64,000 bases of DNA, from positions 62,001 to 126,000 of the forward strand of contig NW_003314429.1 of the NCBI RefSeq assembly GCF_000143415.4, read 5' to 3'. A program made the position numbers and the translations under genes. Position 1 is the first letter of the stretch; every line of letters begins with the position of its first letter. Source of the stretch: Selaginella moellendorffii. Its lineage: Eukaryota > Streptophyta > Lycopodiopsida > Selaginellales > Selaginellaceae. Of this stretch, positions 40,116 to 51,500 are shown piece after piece. The notes below the pieces were generated by a model. It saw only the letters and a list, made by a program, of their open reading frames with translations. It had not been told where the DNA came from and did no database searches.

Positions 40116-41027
40116 TCAACACCAAACCGTTGGAATTGCTGGTGGCGGTGTTCTTGAGCTAGATCTCTGCTGTTCTTCCACCAGATTCAAGGCCTGGAGC
40201 AGCTTGGGCCAGCTCTCGCTCACGCCCCCGCGAACATCAAAATTGACCAGCTTCCCCTGCTTGCGGTAGAAATCCTCCACTGGTTTGCTCTCCTCGTCGT
40301 AAACCTGGAGCCTCTTCTGGATGCTCTGCTCGGAATCGTCCTTCCTCGTCACCATCTTGTCCAGGCACTGGATCGGCGGAGGAATCGCTGGCATCCTCAG
40401 ATCGCCCACTGAAACATCGGCCATGCTGAACACTCGCCCACACTCTCCACACACCCTCCGGCCCAGGCACTTCTGGATCAACACCTCGCGCTCCTGGGCG
40501 AAGTTCACAGCTACGTGAACGTCCGCTATCTTGTCTAGCACGATCGCCTGGTTCACCGTCCTGGGGAATCCGTCCAGGATGAATCCCTTGTCGCCCCTGG
40601 CAGCCCCCGCCTGGAGCCGCGAGTGGAGCAATTCGAACACCTCCTCGTCGCCCAGGAGCTTCCCCTTGCTCACAACCTCGGCGATGCGCCGGGACATGGA
40701 GCTCACCTTCTTCATCTCCTCGCGGATCAAATCGCCAGTGGAGATGTGAGGAACGTCGAGCAGCGCCGCGAGCTTGATCCCAAACGTCCCCTTGCCGGCT
40801 CCCGGCCTCCCCAGCAACACCAAATTGAGCTCTCGCTGCTTCCGCGGCTCCTCCTCCATCGCCTTGCAAATCTCCGGCATCAAACCTTGGTGGTGATCCT
40901 CCTGCGAGATCGGTGGCAGTGGAAGCGGATCCACGATCGTCTTCTTCTTCTGGCAGTGGCCCATCCCGGACAACCTGTTAGCTATCCCAGAGATCTGGGG
41001 CATTGCTCGTCTCCCTGCTAGCGCCAT
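40116..41027 (-). CDS. Adenylate kinase, intronless
   Basis: A single exon of 303 aa. The N-terminus (residues 1-65) is basic and may be an organellar targeting region (MALAGRRAMPQ). The kinase core has the P-loop GRPGAGKGTFG, the AMP site HISTGDLIREEM, DGFPRTVNQA and the lid. The lid starts RRVCGECGRVF and includes a long insert (VGDLRMPAIPPP, then MVTRKDDSEQSIQKRL). It interconverts ATP, AMP and ADP. The lid keeps one CxxC pair; the second metal-binding pair of zinc-lid bacterial enzymes is absent. It resembles plant organellar adenylate kinases. Lack of introns is notable because neighbouring conserved genes have many. The C-terminal tail is Ser/Pro-rich. Confidence 0.92.
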   Translation of the reverse strand: MALAGRRAMPQISGIANRLSGMGHCQKKKTIVDPLPLPPISQEDHHQGLMPEICKAMEEEPRKQRELNLVLLGRPGAGKGTFGIKLAALLDVPHISTGDLIREEMKKVSSMSRRIAEVVSKGKLLGDEEVFELLHSRLQAGAARGDKGFILDGFPRTVNQAIVLDKIADVHVAVNFAQEREVLIQKCLGRRVCGECGRVFSMADVSVGDLRMPAIPPPIQCLDKMVTRKDDSEQSIQKRLQVYDEESKPVEDFYRKQGKLVNFDVRGGVSESWPKLLQALNLVEEQQRSSSRTPPPAIPTVWC

Positions 41028-41212
41028 TGTGTCTCTTCCTTTTCCGATTAGGCCACAAGAAAGCCCTCTCTCTCATATACACGGAAAAAGGGCAGTAAAG
41101 GAATATCCCGCGTGGCTTGACCGGTCAACAGTCGGCGGGGGGTCAACCATCATTCGCGGTCAAAAGCGCGCGCGTGGAAGAGAAACGTGGAAAGTGCTTT
41201 TACCACTAGAAG

Positions 41213-42632
41213 TTACCAGTGACGTCGTAGTCTCACCCACGCCACGGCACCGACCACCGCGCCGCCCAGATGGCCTACGTGGCTTATGGTGGATGCCACC
41301 TGGCAAGCAGACAAACAAGCAAGCCATTAGAGAACGCTTCCCAAAACTTTGGAAGAAACCACGCAAGAGAACTTACATCGGAAACTCCCCACAAATCCTT
41401 GAGGATCATGTAAGCTCCCTGTGGAGTGAGCGATCGCGTCAAATTCTCACAGCATTGGAATGGGAAAAACAAAAACTTAGGAAAGATCGATCGCTTACAA
41501 ACAGGGCAGCTGGGACTGGGAAGAGGAAATCGACCAAGATGACGCGCGTTGGATTGAGCATGATGTTGAGGACCACCAGCGCGTTGATGGCTCCACTGGC
41601 GCCCTGTGGAAAAAACGTGTCGCGCATCAAACAGCACGCGAGAGATAGAGGAAGATCACGCTTTTCTCTCGACTCACCAGCGCTGGTGGGACAAATCGGG
41701 CCACAAAGGTGCTGTGACGAAGCCCCTGGGAAAACCAAAAAATGTGAATGACGATACGAGGATCCAGAAGAAGAATCGCTGCGCTTTTATCGAACCTTGA
41801 GCCAGGGATAGATGTAATAGCTATAAGCCAAGTGTCCGAAGGAGCTAACGAGGCCACCCGCAAAGTAGATCATGTAGAGCCTTTTGCTGCCGAATCTATA
41901 AGCGATCTGCGAAGCGGAGTGAGCACGCGAGAGAGAGCGAAGATCCGGATCGAAAGAGAACAGGAGAGATCACAAGACCTCGGTGCCAAAAAAGTATAGG
42001 CCGAGTAAGTTGGATGCCAAGTGCCAGAACTCGTTGTGGCTGAAGAAGTTTGTGACGAGAGTGTGGAGTCGGCCACTCAACACGTTGTGCATGGAGATCT
42101 GAGTGTCACAATTGTCACGAGAGAATTTCTAGCAAAAGAAAAAGAGAGAAAGAAACCGACCGTGAAATGCTCGGTCATGAAAACCGGGTCGAAAACCTTC
42201 CACAGGAAGAACACCGAAACGTTGGCACCGATCAAAGTCCACAAAGCAACATCGGGTCGAGCGTATCCTCCACCCCTGATAGAGTTCCAAGAAAAATAAA
42301 CATCACCCTCGAAGAAGATCATAGAAGATCATAGCATAGGAAAAAAACGATCTTTGTTACCCTGGCAAGCGGCCGAGGCTGGAGTATCTCCAGCGCTGCG
42401 AGAAGCGATTCACAAGCCGGTTCCATTCTCGCACGGCGGGCTGCAACTCGGCTGGGATCTTGAGCTTGCTTCCCTGGAAACTTGTCCGAAACTGGCTGCT
42501 GCTCGTCCGCGTCGCGTGAATCCAGCAAGTGAGAGGCCGCCATTCGGTGCTCGTGGCGATCTTTGATGTGCCCAAGAAACCACTCACGCTCGTCTTACCA
42601 GCGGTCGCACAGATTCTGCGCACTGCCGCCAT
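41213..42632 (-). CDS. Rhomboid protease, mitochondrial (PARL/RBL12-like)
   Basis: Eight exons: 42361-42632, 42161-42275, 41979-42098, 41796-41906, 41678-41725, 41499-41603, 41377-41418 and 41213-41299, in frame to 299 aa. The first 90 residues are basic and Ser/Thr-rich, as expected of a mitochondrial presequence. The membrane domain begins GGGYARPDVALWTLIGANV. It includes SHNEFWHLASNLLGLYFFG, the nucleophile motif GASGAINA (Ser225) and a final helix with SHVGHLGGAVVGA, where His281 should pair with the serine. Mitochondrial rhomboids cut single-pass proteins of the inner membrane. Both catalytic residues are present. The start is the ATG MAAVRR; the frame is open further upstream. Confidence 0.93.
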
Positions 42633-43465
42633 TTCCACCCTAAACGAAGACCAAGCTTTTGGAATTCCAGGAAACCTTTGTATTGTTTTGCAGTCTCGAG
42701 AGAACGAGAGTTCGCTCCAAATTCCACCATTTCGTTTCCTCTCCCGCGGAATTGGAGAGCGAAAAGAATCTGAAAGGTTGGCACCGATTAGAAAAACTGG
42801 CTTTTTGGTTCGAGGAAGCCTCACACGCTATGAGATAGATCGAGAGATGTCCGCTGTTCCTTCCAGAAACTTAGATTTTGGAGAGAAGAACAATGCAAGT
42901 GGAGAACTTCTTGTGCTGGATCATTGCTTTCGAATTCGCGCTTTTTATTTACATCGATTTGGCGAAGAACATCATGGGAGGATTGGATTCGTGTTGTTGG
43001 TGGAGTGGCATTGGATTTGGAGTGACGAGACGAGGAGCTTGTGTGTTTTCCTAGCCCTGATCGCTTCGCGTCCCAGTGTTCGTGGAGGCCGATCTTCTCC
43101 TGTGCCTTCCGCGTCTACGCCTCTGCGAAAAAAGAGATTTTTGAGTCAAGTTCCACTGGACGATTGGGTGATCTTACTCCTCGCCCTCGGCGCCGCCTCC
43201 GCCGGCGCATCAAAGAGGGGCTTGTCGACGCTGTTCTTGCGGGTCGCACCATTTCTCCTGTCCTCCCAAACTCTAGCAATGCTTCGCCATAGTTTTCTCC
43301 AGCAATGTATATCCCCGGAACAGCCGCGACCCTTGGATCTGCCACGTCACTGATTAGATCAGCCACGTCAGCGATCCCCGGAACAAAACCCTAGGCTCGT
43401 ACGGAGCTTATTAACTGGAGTTTTAAACTCTTTTGGGCGAGGGAGGAGCGAGGAATAGATTCGGC
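42633..43465. promoter_or_regulatory. Divergent promoter region, 833 bp
   Basis: This lies between the rhomboid gene (minus) and the ERD2-like gene (plus). An open frame crosses it on the plus strand but continues antisense into rhomboid exon 1 and lacks family features, so I do not call it. GATCAGCCACGTCA-like motifs recur near 43.33-43.37 kb, with an ACGT core. Confidence 0.45.
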
Positions 43466-44682
43466 ATGGGGAGCGCGCGGCGGCCCAAGAATCCCATCCA
43501 GGCGCTCGTCTGGAGGATCCAGCGCCAGAATCCCCGCGTCAAGGCCGCGCTCCTGGCGCTGGCGGCAGTGATTGGGATCGTCTTCCTCAGGTATGTCGTC
43601 AAGGATCACGACACCCTCTTCGTCGCCTCCGAGTGCGTCCACGCCCTGGGGATCGTCATTCTCATCTACAAGCTCCAGAAGGAGAAGAATTGCGCCGGTA
43701 AGGATCCATGGAGCGATCGATCGATTCGATCGCTCATTAGCTACAGCTAGGGCCGCGTCAAATCACTTAAATAACTTTCTTACAAGTGTGTGTTTCTCGT
43801 GTTTCTTAGGTGTGTCTTTGCGATCGCAGGAGCTTACAGCGATTTTTCTTCTCGTCCGGCTCTACTGCTCCACTTTCATGGAGCAAAACATCCACACTTT
43901 CCTCGACACGGCCACGCTCCTCGTCACGGCCTGGGTGATTTATATGATCCGGACCAATCTCAAGGCAACTTATGTCCAGGAACTCGATAACATGCCACTC
44001 TACTATGTGGTAAGCTTTGTTTTTCTCGTCCGGGACTTGAGTTCTATCACTCCTTTTTGGTTTTCCTTTCAGCTGGCTCCATGCGCAGTGCTCGCTATCC
44101 TGGTTCATCCTCTCATCCGGTACCACCTTATCAACAGAGTTTTGTGGGCGTTTTGTGTGTATTTGGAGGCCGTCTCCGTGCTGCCTCAGCTTCGGGTGAT
44201 GCAAAAGGCTAAGGTAGGCCAATTCTCTATGTTTCTTCGCTCACTTATCTTGGATTTGATCCACAGCTTATAGAACCCTTTACTGCGCTCTACGTTTTCG
44301 CCCTTGGGGTTGCAAGATTTATCAACTGTGCGCATTGGCTGCTCCAGGTATGAATCTCATTGCAAGACAAGAGGAAGGTCATGTAAAAAAACGCATTTTT
44401 CTTCTCCTTTTGCAGCTGATAGATGGACGTGGCTACCTCTTCTACACGCTGGGAACGCAGCTCAAACACCGGAGCTTGATTCCTTATGGCTTGTGGCCTG
44501 CCATGGTTGTGGTCGCCGAGATTGTCCAGACATTCATCCTTGCCGATTTCTGCTACTACTACGTAAAGAGGTATGGATCAAAAGAAGAAAAAAGCCATTT
44601 TTTCCATGAAATTTACGATTTCTTTGTTTGTGACAGTGTGGCGGAGGGCCAGATGATGATCCGGTTGCCTTCAAGTGTCTAG
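43466..44682 (+). CDS. ERD2-like (KDEL receptor family) membrane protein
   Basis: Six exons: 43466-43697, 43810-44009, 44073-44213, 44267-44347, 44416-44570 and 44637-44682, in frame to 284 aa. Multiple hydrophobic helices are visible. Family signatures include SECVHALGIVILIYKL, LRSQELTAIFLLVRLYCS, YLEAVSVLPQLRVMQKA, ARFINCAHWLLQ and LADFCYYYVKS. It has an extra N-terminal hydrophobic helix (about residues 25-40), which makes it longer than classical ERD2 (about 215 aa) and matches the plant ERD2-like/ERP group. ERD2 returns K/HDEL proteins from Golgi to ER; the ligand of the longer group is not established. Confidence 0.92.
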
Positions 44683-44802
44683 AATTTCATTTGGTTGTAC
44701 AAGTCTTTTCTCCTCCTTTAAACTTTCTTAAGTTAACTTAAAATGGCCGATTAAAAGAGTACCTTTAGGGCTAGCTAGCTAGGGCAATTTGGATTGAGCG
44801 CC

Positions 44803-46654
44803 ATGGAAGACAAGCAGCTGTTGCTGGCGCAGTTCATGGAGGTGGTAGGCGAGCCTGCCGATCGCTGCCACCAGTTCCTCGAGGTTTGATCCCTCCCTGA
44901 TCGCTCTTCTTGAAGGAAATGCCGAGTGATTTTGTGTAGGCGACGAACTGGCAGCTCGAGGAAGCGATTCAGCTCTTTTTCGCTGGCGGAGGTGTCGAGA
45001 TTGGAGCTCCGCCTTTAGCAGCGGAGCCCCCGCCAATGAGCAAGCCTGTCCATGCGGAGCCACCTCCAGTAGTGCTCCCTTCTCCAAGGTGAGAGTTTTC
45101 CTTCGTTCTTTCTCGTTCCTGGATGAAAAGAAAGGATTTTTTTCCTCTCAGTGGGGGAGATGACTACGTTCGTCCACCACTGCCTGTGAAACGCGAGGCC
45201 TTGTACGAGGATATCTTCCAATACAGGTAAGAAAACGAAGATCACCATCTCCTTTTCTCATTCTCTTTGGATGGTTTTCCAGAGCACAAAGAAGGGCGCA
45301 AGCAGGTCCCGTCCAGCCGACTCCTGTGGATGCTTTCCGGAACTTCGAGGACGAGTTTAACTCCAGAATCGCCAAGCCCTCCCCTGGGAGCTCTCCCGTG
45401 GGTGCCAAAGCTCCAACGCTTGCGTCCCTGTACCGTCCGCCACTGGAGCTCAACTTCGAGGGAAGCTTCGAACAGGTACGAAGGACGCCACTTTTCCCAG
45501 ACGAGACCATCTTTCTCCGCATGTTTAGGCGAAAGCAGAAGCAGCCAAGCAAGGAAAATGGTTGCTCATCAACTTGCAATCCCATACAGAGTTTGCGAGT
45601 CATATGGTATGATTATAGCTCCACAAGTAAGCTTGCAAACTGTGTTTTCTCATCTACGAGCTGATGCTTTCTGTGTAGCTGAACAGAGACACCTGGGCAC
45701 ACGAGGCCGTCAAGGACACGGTGAGGATAACCTTCGTCTTCTGGCAGGTATTTGTGATGTTTGATAGCATTCGTGGCCTCACTTCTTCTTTGCTGGTTTT
45801 AGATCTACGATGACACCGAGGAAGGAAAGAAGGTGTGCACGTACTACCGCTTGAATACCATGCCTACCATTCTGGTGCTGGATCCTTTAACTGGCCAGAA
45901 GATGAGATCCTGGGAGGGTATGGTAGGCGCGGAGAGACTGCTCGAGGTATATGTTTTATTCACCACTTTCTATAGAGAGTTTTCTATAGAGACTTACAAC
46001 ACTTTCAGGATCTTGTCCAATTCATGGATAGAGGTCCCATGGAGAACCACACTCAAAAGCGACCACGAGATGTGGAACAACAGCAACAGCAACAGCAACA
46101 GCAGCAGCAGCAGCAGCAACCACAACAGCAGCTGGATCAAGGTAGAGCTCGACGCTGAGTTGCCAGCAATCTTTTCACTTTGTTCTTGGCAGGCCCGGCT
46201 GATACCGACGAAGACAAGGAACTCCAGCGGGCCTTGGCAGCTTCGTTGGAGAGCCAAACCGAGCCTTCTTCGGCGGCGGAGCATGTCAAGGCCCGCGGCA
46301 GCAAGCATCCAGCGCTGCCGGACGAGCCCAAGCCCGAAGAGCCAGAAACTTGCCGCGTTGGAGTGCGTTTTCCCGATGGCAAGAGGGGCCAGCGGAGGTA
46401 CTTTCGATCCGATCCACTAACTGTAAGTGGAAAACCAGCGATGTTCTTCCTTTCTCGCTTCTCATGTTGGTCGTATCGTGTATGAGCAGTACCTCTGGTC
46501 GTATTGCTGCTTGAACGTGGAGGAGGCCGCCAGCGGCAGAAAGTTTCGCCTCACGCTCACCATTCCTGGTGGGAGGTCTCTCGAGTACGATCCCAGCATC
46601 ACCATCGATGAAGCAGGTGTTGCCAACGCCATACTGAACATGGCATGGGATTGA
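44803..46654 (+). CDS. PUX protein (UBA-like, UAS, UIM and UBX domains)
   Basis: Ten exons: 44803-44883, 44940-45088, 45152-45226, 45283-45475, 45529-45606, 45679-45747, 45803-45946, 46009-46141, 46193-46422 and 46490-46654, in frame to 438 aa. Domain order is an N-terminal UBA-like segment (LAQFMEVVGEPADRCHQFL, NWQLEEAIQLFF), a UAS thioredoxin-like domain (GKWLLINLQSHTEFASHMLN, NTMPTILVLDPLTG), a polyglutamine run, a UIM (DKELQRALAASLES) and a C-terminal UBX domain (CRVGVRFPDGKRGQRRYF). Such proteins bind ubiquitin and recruit the AAA ATPase Cdc48/p97. The layout is that of plant PUX7-type or UBXD7-type adaptors. Confidence 0.94.
46075..46132 (+). repeat. CAA/CAG repeat encoding polyglutamine
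   Basis: A mixed CAA/CAG run in exon 8 of the PUX gene codes for about 17-18 consecutive Gln plus a further short run after a Pro. The mixture of codons limits slippage. Confidence 0.9.
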
Positions 46655-46956
46655 TCGCTAGTTTTCTTTTCTCCTTCGCCTGTATCTGGCAATCATCTCA
46701 ACGCGTAGTCAGTCGTAAGAACTCTTTCAATCAAAACATGATTTTTAAGGCTTTTGTTTTGCAAACCTGGTAATCATTCTGTCCGAGGACGAGCGCCCCG
46801 TGAGTCGGCAGTCATGAGTCGACAGTCAGACACAGATAGCTCCAAAAGATACCTGAAACTCCAGACACGATAAATTCCTCTGCAAAGCTGCTACCAACGC
46901 GCTCTGGTTCTTCTGTATATTTCAATGTAGCCAGCAAAGAACTTCCAGGTTTGGCG

Positions 46957-48264
46957 ATGGAGAAGGTCCCGCTGCTGCTGCTTGTAGCGATGGTGGTGCT
47001 AGCAGCAGCAGCACTTCCGGTTCTGGGACAAGAAGTAGAAGCTGAAAACGAGGCGTTCGATCCAAACGACGACTTCGAGTTCCAGATGAAGAAGCCGAAA
47101 ATTCTCGTCAAAGGCCATGTTGTCTGTGATCGATGCTGGCACGGACGTGTTGGCAACATGAGCCTCCCTCTCCATGGTACGCAAGAAAACCATCTTTGGT
47201 AGAAGTTTGAGAGAAGTTCTTCGTTCTTGTGTCGAGCAGACGCCGAGGTAGGCATCAAATGCGTGGACCTGTATGGATTCGTGACCTTCTCCGGCGTTGG
47301 ATACACCAACACTCACGGCGTCTTCACCATTCCCATGGACGAGATTCCAGCCATCTTCGGCGTTAAGGGATGCAAAGCCAAGCTTCTGCGAGGCCCAAGC
47401 ACCGGCGACTGCGATGAGGTGAGCTCCATGGGAGATGGTCACACGGGAGCTCCGCTTCTACTCGTCCACAAATCCCTGCGAGAGGTCGTGTTTACTTCCG
47501 GTCCCTTCGCGTGCCGGCCTCTCAAACGTCCGGGAGCTTGCAAAACCGCCGCTGCTCCTCCTCTTCCTCCTCCGCCAGTTTACAAGTACTCGTCACCACC
47601 GCCACCGTTCAAGCACGTCCCAAACCATCATCCACCCCCGCCAAGCGTTCCCAGCTACCATTCTCACACTCCTCCGCCTGTTTCTCACCATCCGCCACCA
47701 CCATCTCCACGACCAGTTGCTCCTCCAGTTTCTAAGTCGCCGTTCAATCCATACATTTACAAGTCCCCACCCCCACCACCTCCAGCTCCTGTGAAATACC
47801 ATCATCCACCTCCGGCTCCAATCTACTTCCGCAAAACTCCACCTCCGCAGATCCATCCTTCACCACCTCCTGTAACTTCTCACAAGTATCCGCCTCCAAT
47901 GGCACCTCAGAAGCCATTACCACCACCTCCTGTAACTTCTCACAAGTATCCGCCTCCAATGGCACCTAAGAAGCCATCGCCACCACCAAGTAGCAAGCCG
48001 CCACCTCCAAAATCATCACCTGGGCCTGTTACAAAGCTTCCACCTCCACTTTTCTACCACTCTCCTCCACCACCACCTACGTATCATAATCGATCTCCAC
48101 CACCTGTTCCTGCCAAGTCTCCTGTTCAAGTGCCACCTCCTCATGCCTACAAGTACTCTTCGCCTCCGCCGCCACCGAGAAGCATCACCTGGGATTTCGG
48201 AGTCAAGCGAGGAAAGTTAGCCATAGATGCCTCTGAATTGCCAGAGGAAGATATAAACGACTGA
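46957..48264 (+). CDS. Ole e 1-domain proline-rich cell-wall protein
   Basis: Exons 46957-47176 and 47240-48264 join in frame to 414 aa. A signal peptide (LLLLVAMVVLAAAALPVLG) precedes a short acidic stretch and a Pollen Ole e 1 domain (VKGHVVCDRCWHGR, GIKCVDLYG, GYTNTHGVFTIPM, FTSGPFACRP) with the family cysteines. The rest is a Pro/His/Ser/Tyr-rich arm (PPPVYKYSSPPPP, PVTSHKYPPP) with a 60-bp direct duplication. It ends in a short non-repetitive acidic tail (ASELPEEDIND). The single intron sits at the same place in the domain as in the large extensin at 11.9 kb, here with intact phase. A structural wall role is likely. Confidence 0.9.
47861..47980 (+). repeat. 60-bp tandem duplication in proline-rich arm
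   Basis: Units 47861-47920 and 47921-47980 are nearly identical over 60 bp, differing at a few bases near the end. Each encodes PPVTSHKYPPPMAP plus a Lys/Pro stretch. The near identity points to a recent event. Confidence 0.92.
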
Positions 48265-48514
48265 AGTACCTCGAAAGATGACCCCGGCTTGGAGTAAGCT
48301 ATGCACAGCTGAGAGGCCAAGAACACCGATAAAAATTTAGTTCTTTGGAGTTTGATAAGGCTTTGAACAAAATGCTTGTTCAAAGACTTGCGTACCTCTG
48401 CAACTGTGAGACACTTGAATTATTTACAAATGCTTCCTACATCCTACCTATCCCGGGAACTTACAGATCACAAAAACAAAATGTTGTGACGCATTTTATC
48501 GCCGTCCGCAGCCA

Positions 48515-51500
48515 TCACTTGAGGCGAGAGACGAACTGACCAAGATTATACTCCTCGTGGTATAGTGACTGGTCCCAGAGATCCTCCAAAGAGCTTAGCA
48601 TCGACTTGAGTCCTTTGCCGCCTTTCGAGCCACTCGATCCTGCAGCCTCTTCCTCCTTATCCTTGCTCGTACCTGGGACATTAGCCTGGACATATACAAA
48701 CCAGAGATGTTAGTAGTCAGTGACTGGAAGCCTGTGTGTCTGGATACCTTCTTCCCGTCAAAGGTAAACAAGTCGAGAAGCTGGCCTGTGTCCATACTGC
48801 TAATGCTCGCGTTGTCCGCATTGATAACCGTGTTCGCAATGGAAAGCTTGAAGCGTTGAAGGTTCATGACCTTCTCCTCTAAAGTTCCACGCATTATCAG
48901 TCTATGCACGTTAACCACCCGCCGTTGTCCAAGCCTGTGAGATCTGTCCATAGCCTGTAGAAAGAACATTGATATCGACACTGTTGCATCTCTGATCAAG
49001 TTACCTGTAAATCACGCATAGGATTCCAGTCATGCTCCATAAATACAACCGTGTCTGCTGCTGTAAGGTTTAATCCCAAGCCACCCACTTCACAATGAAT
49101 AACCATCAGGCCCCGAGAACAAGTAAAATGCCGACGCTGTACCATGTGTAGTGAGAAGAAGCACGTCTATTGTTGGATCAGAATTGAAAGCCTTCACAAT
49201 CTCAAAACGCTTGCTAACGTCAACGGAGCCATCGAGCCTCATGTATGTCACACTGAATATAAAAACAAGCGCTAGTTAGCCGGAGCTGAAAGAACACACT
49301 AACCTTTTCATGTGTGTTTGAAACAAATCCTTTTCAATAATGTCAAGAAAACCCTGCCAAATCGATGATAAGCACTTACGCCTCTTCATTTACCTTTACC
49401 TTTAGTTGTGCAAAGATCAAAACACGATGTTGTCCCCCGGCAGTAGAATTATCGCCGTTGCATTGACCGATGCCACATTCTTCGAGAATATCTCGCAAGG
49501 CCAGAAGCTTTGGCGAGTTTTGAATATCATGTATATCCATGCTGCCATTCTCCTCATTGACGTTCTCTGACAGAGGTCCGTCTAGGACAAGAACAGGATG
49601 ACTGCAAACTTTTCGCAGGTATTGCAGAGCCTGAGAAAAAGAAAATAGAAGATCAACTACACGCTAGTGAAGCACAATAAAAAAAAGACCTGAAAGACGT
49701 GCGTAGGAGCTGACGTGTTTCCTCGGTCATCAGCATTTCCACCGTACGCCTCAACCATGGTGGCCACATTCTTCTTGGCTTGAGAAAAGGCAAACTTTTC
49801 ATAAAGTTTCAGCTGAAGCGGACTCAAGTCACAGTAACGGTCTTGAATAATTTTGGGAGGTAAATCCGCTAGCACTTCATCTTTTGTCCGGCGCAACAGA
49901 AAAGGCATGACCTGAGTTATAACAGGATGAGCGAACGTAGTGACAAGGACGAAATGTACCTGCTTGTGCAAGGCCTCCATGGCTAACACCCCGGCCTCAG
50001 CTTCTTTCGCGGAACATTTCGGATCTCTTGCAGCTTGCAACGGTTTCCCATAGCTACCATGGAACTGGAACAAGATGCCGTCAAACACAAGAAAAACAAT
50101 TATACGTCAGCTAAACCTGGCGTTCAGTTCCAAGGAAACCCGGCATAAGAAAATCAAACAATGACCATAGTTCTAGTACATTGTTCTGAAATCAGAGCTT
50201 GGATTAGTTGCGTTTAAGAAGCAGCGTCGACATTTACCTGAATAGGAGTACCGCTGAGAATTAATCTGTGCTCGGCTTGAATTCTCTTTACAGCCAGAGT
50301 GATTTTGGACTTCCCGCTTTTGATGATGTGTCCTTCATCTAGGATGCAGAAGTTCCACTGTATTTGGCTCAGATGCTCGATGTCCTTTCGAAGCACATCG
50401 TAAGATGTGATTATAATACTGTGAGCCGAGAACTGATTGCGCAAGTATAACCGATCCTGAGGTTGCCCCACATACTGCAAAGGTTTCAGAAGTTCGGCCG
50501 GTATGAACTTCTCAATCTCGTATATCCAGTGACCCACTAATGTTGGTGGGCATACTATCAAAGATAACGTCGACTCTTTCCCCTGGCCAGCAGCAATACG
50601 CTCAGCCATATCTGAAGCAACAATCGCAGAAGCTTGAAGGGTCTTTCCCAGACCCATGTCATCGCACAAAACACCATGGAGCTTAAAACGCTTTAAGAAA
50701 GCTAGCCAGTTGATACCTTCTTGTTGATACCTGGTTAAAAGGACATCGGTCAGTACAACCAACGAAAGCGAGCTAGGAGACAAGTACCTGCGTAGCGGAG
50801 TTTTTAAATCAAACGCCAGCTTATAGTCGTCGACGCGACTATTATCCAGTAATTGTTCCAAAAACCTGGCATCGTCTGAGTTACTTAGAGAGGAGATACC
50901 TTCTGGCTGTGGTACCCCTCGAGCAAGTGGAAGAAGTGGAACCAAGGCGGCAAAACTGTGAGTCACGCTTTGCCTGACAACCTGGTTGCTGTCACCCATG
51001 CAGCCCAGCAACGGAACGATGAGAAACGGAGCGTATCCTACGAGTTCCATTCCCATGCCTTCGACAAGAAACGTCACCAGCATCCCTGCTCCTTGTCTTG
51101 CCTCCATAGATGTACCATCAGTAAGCATTGGCATGGCTTTTGCTAGGACAGCAGTCATGATCGTCTCTTTCAAGGTTCGGGCCATCGCTGTGATACATCT
51201 TGACGCACCACACCTTACAGCCGCATGACGATGTCGAACGCAGCCAAATATTGCAGGGAGGAGTGTTAATATCCTCGATTGCATGGCATTTTTTAGGAAA
51301 GGAGCAGTAACGCGTATAAGCTGCAGGTTGGTTTAGAGCGTCATCAGGAGAAAAGGGAATGAGAAAACAAAGATAAGCATACCTGCAGGTTGTTAACAAG
51401 CGCTTGAGGATCGGCAACTGGTTCTACTAGAAACGCATCATGAATATGACCAGGATCGGAAGGCTTGATTACTTCAGTTAGGCAGTCCCAGAGCCTCGGA

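Noticed and set aside
42529-43353. A 274-codon open frame on the plus strand
   Set aside because: It runs antisense through rhomboid exon 1 and across the promoter region, has no family features, and the rhomboid gene model is complete and in frame.
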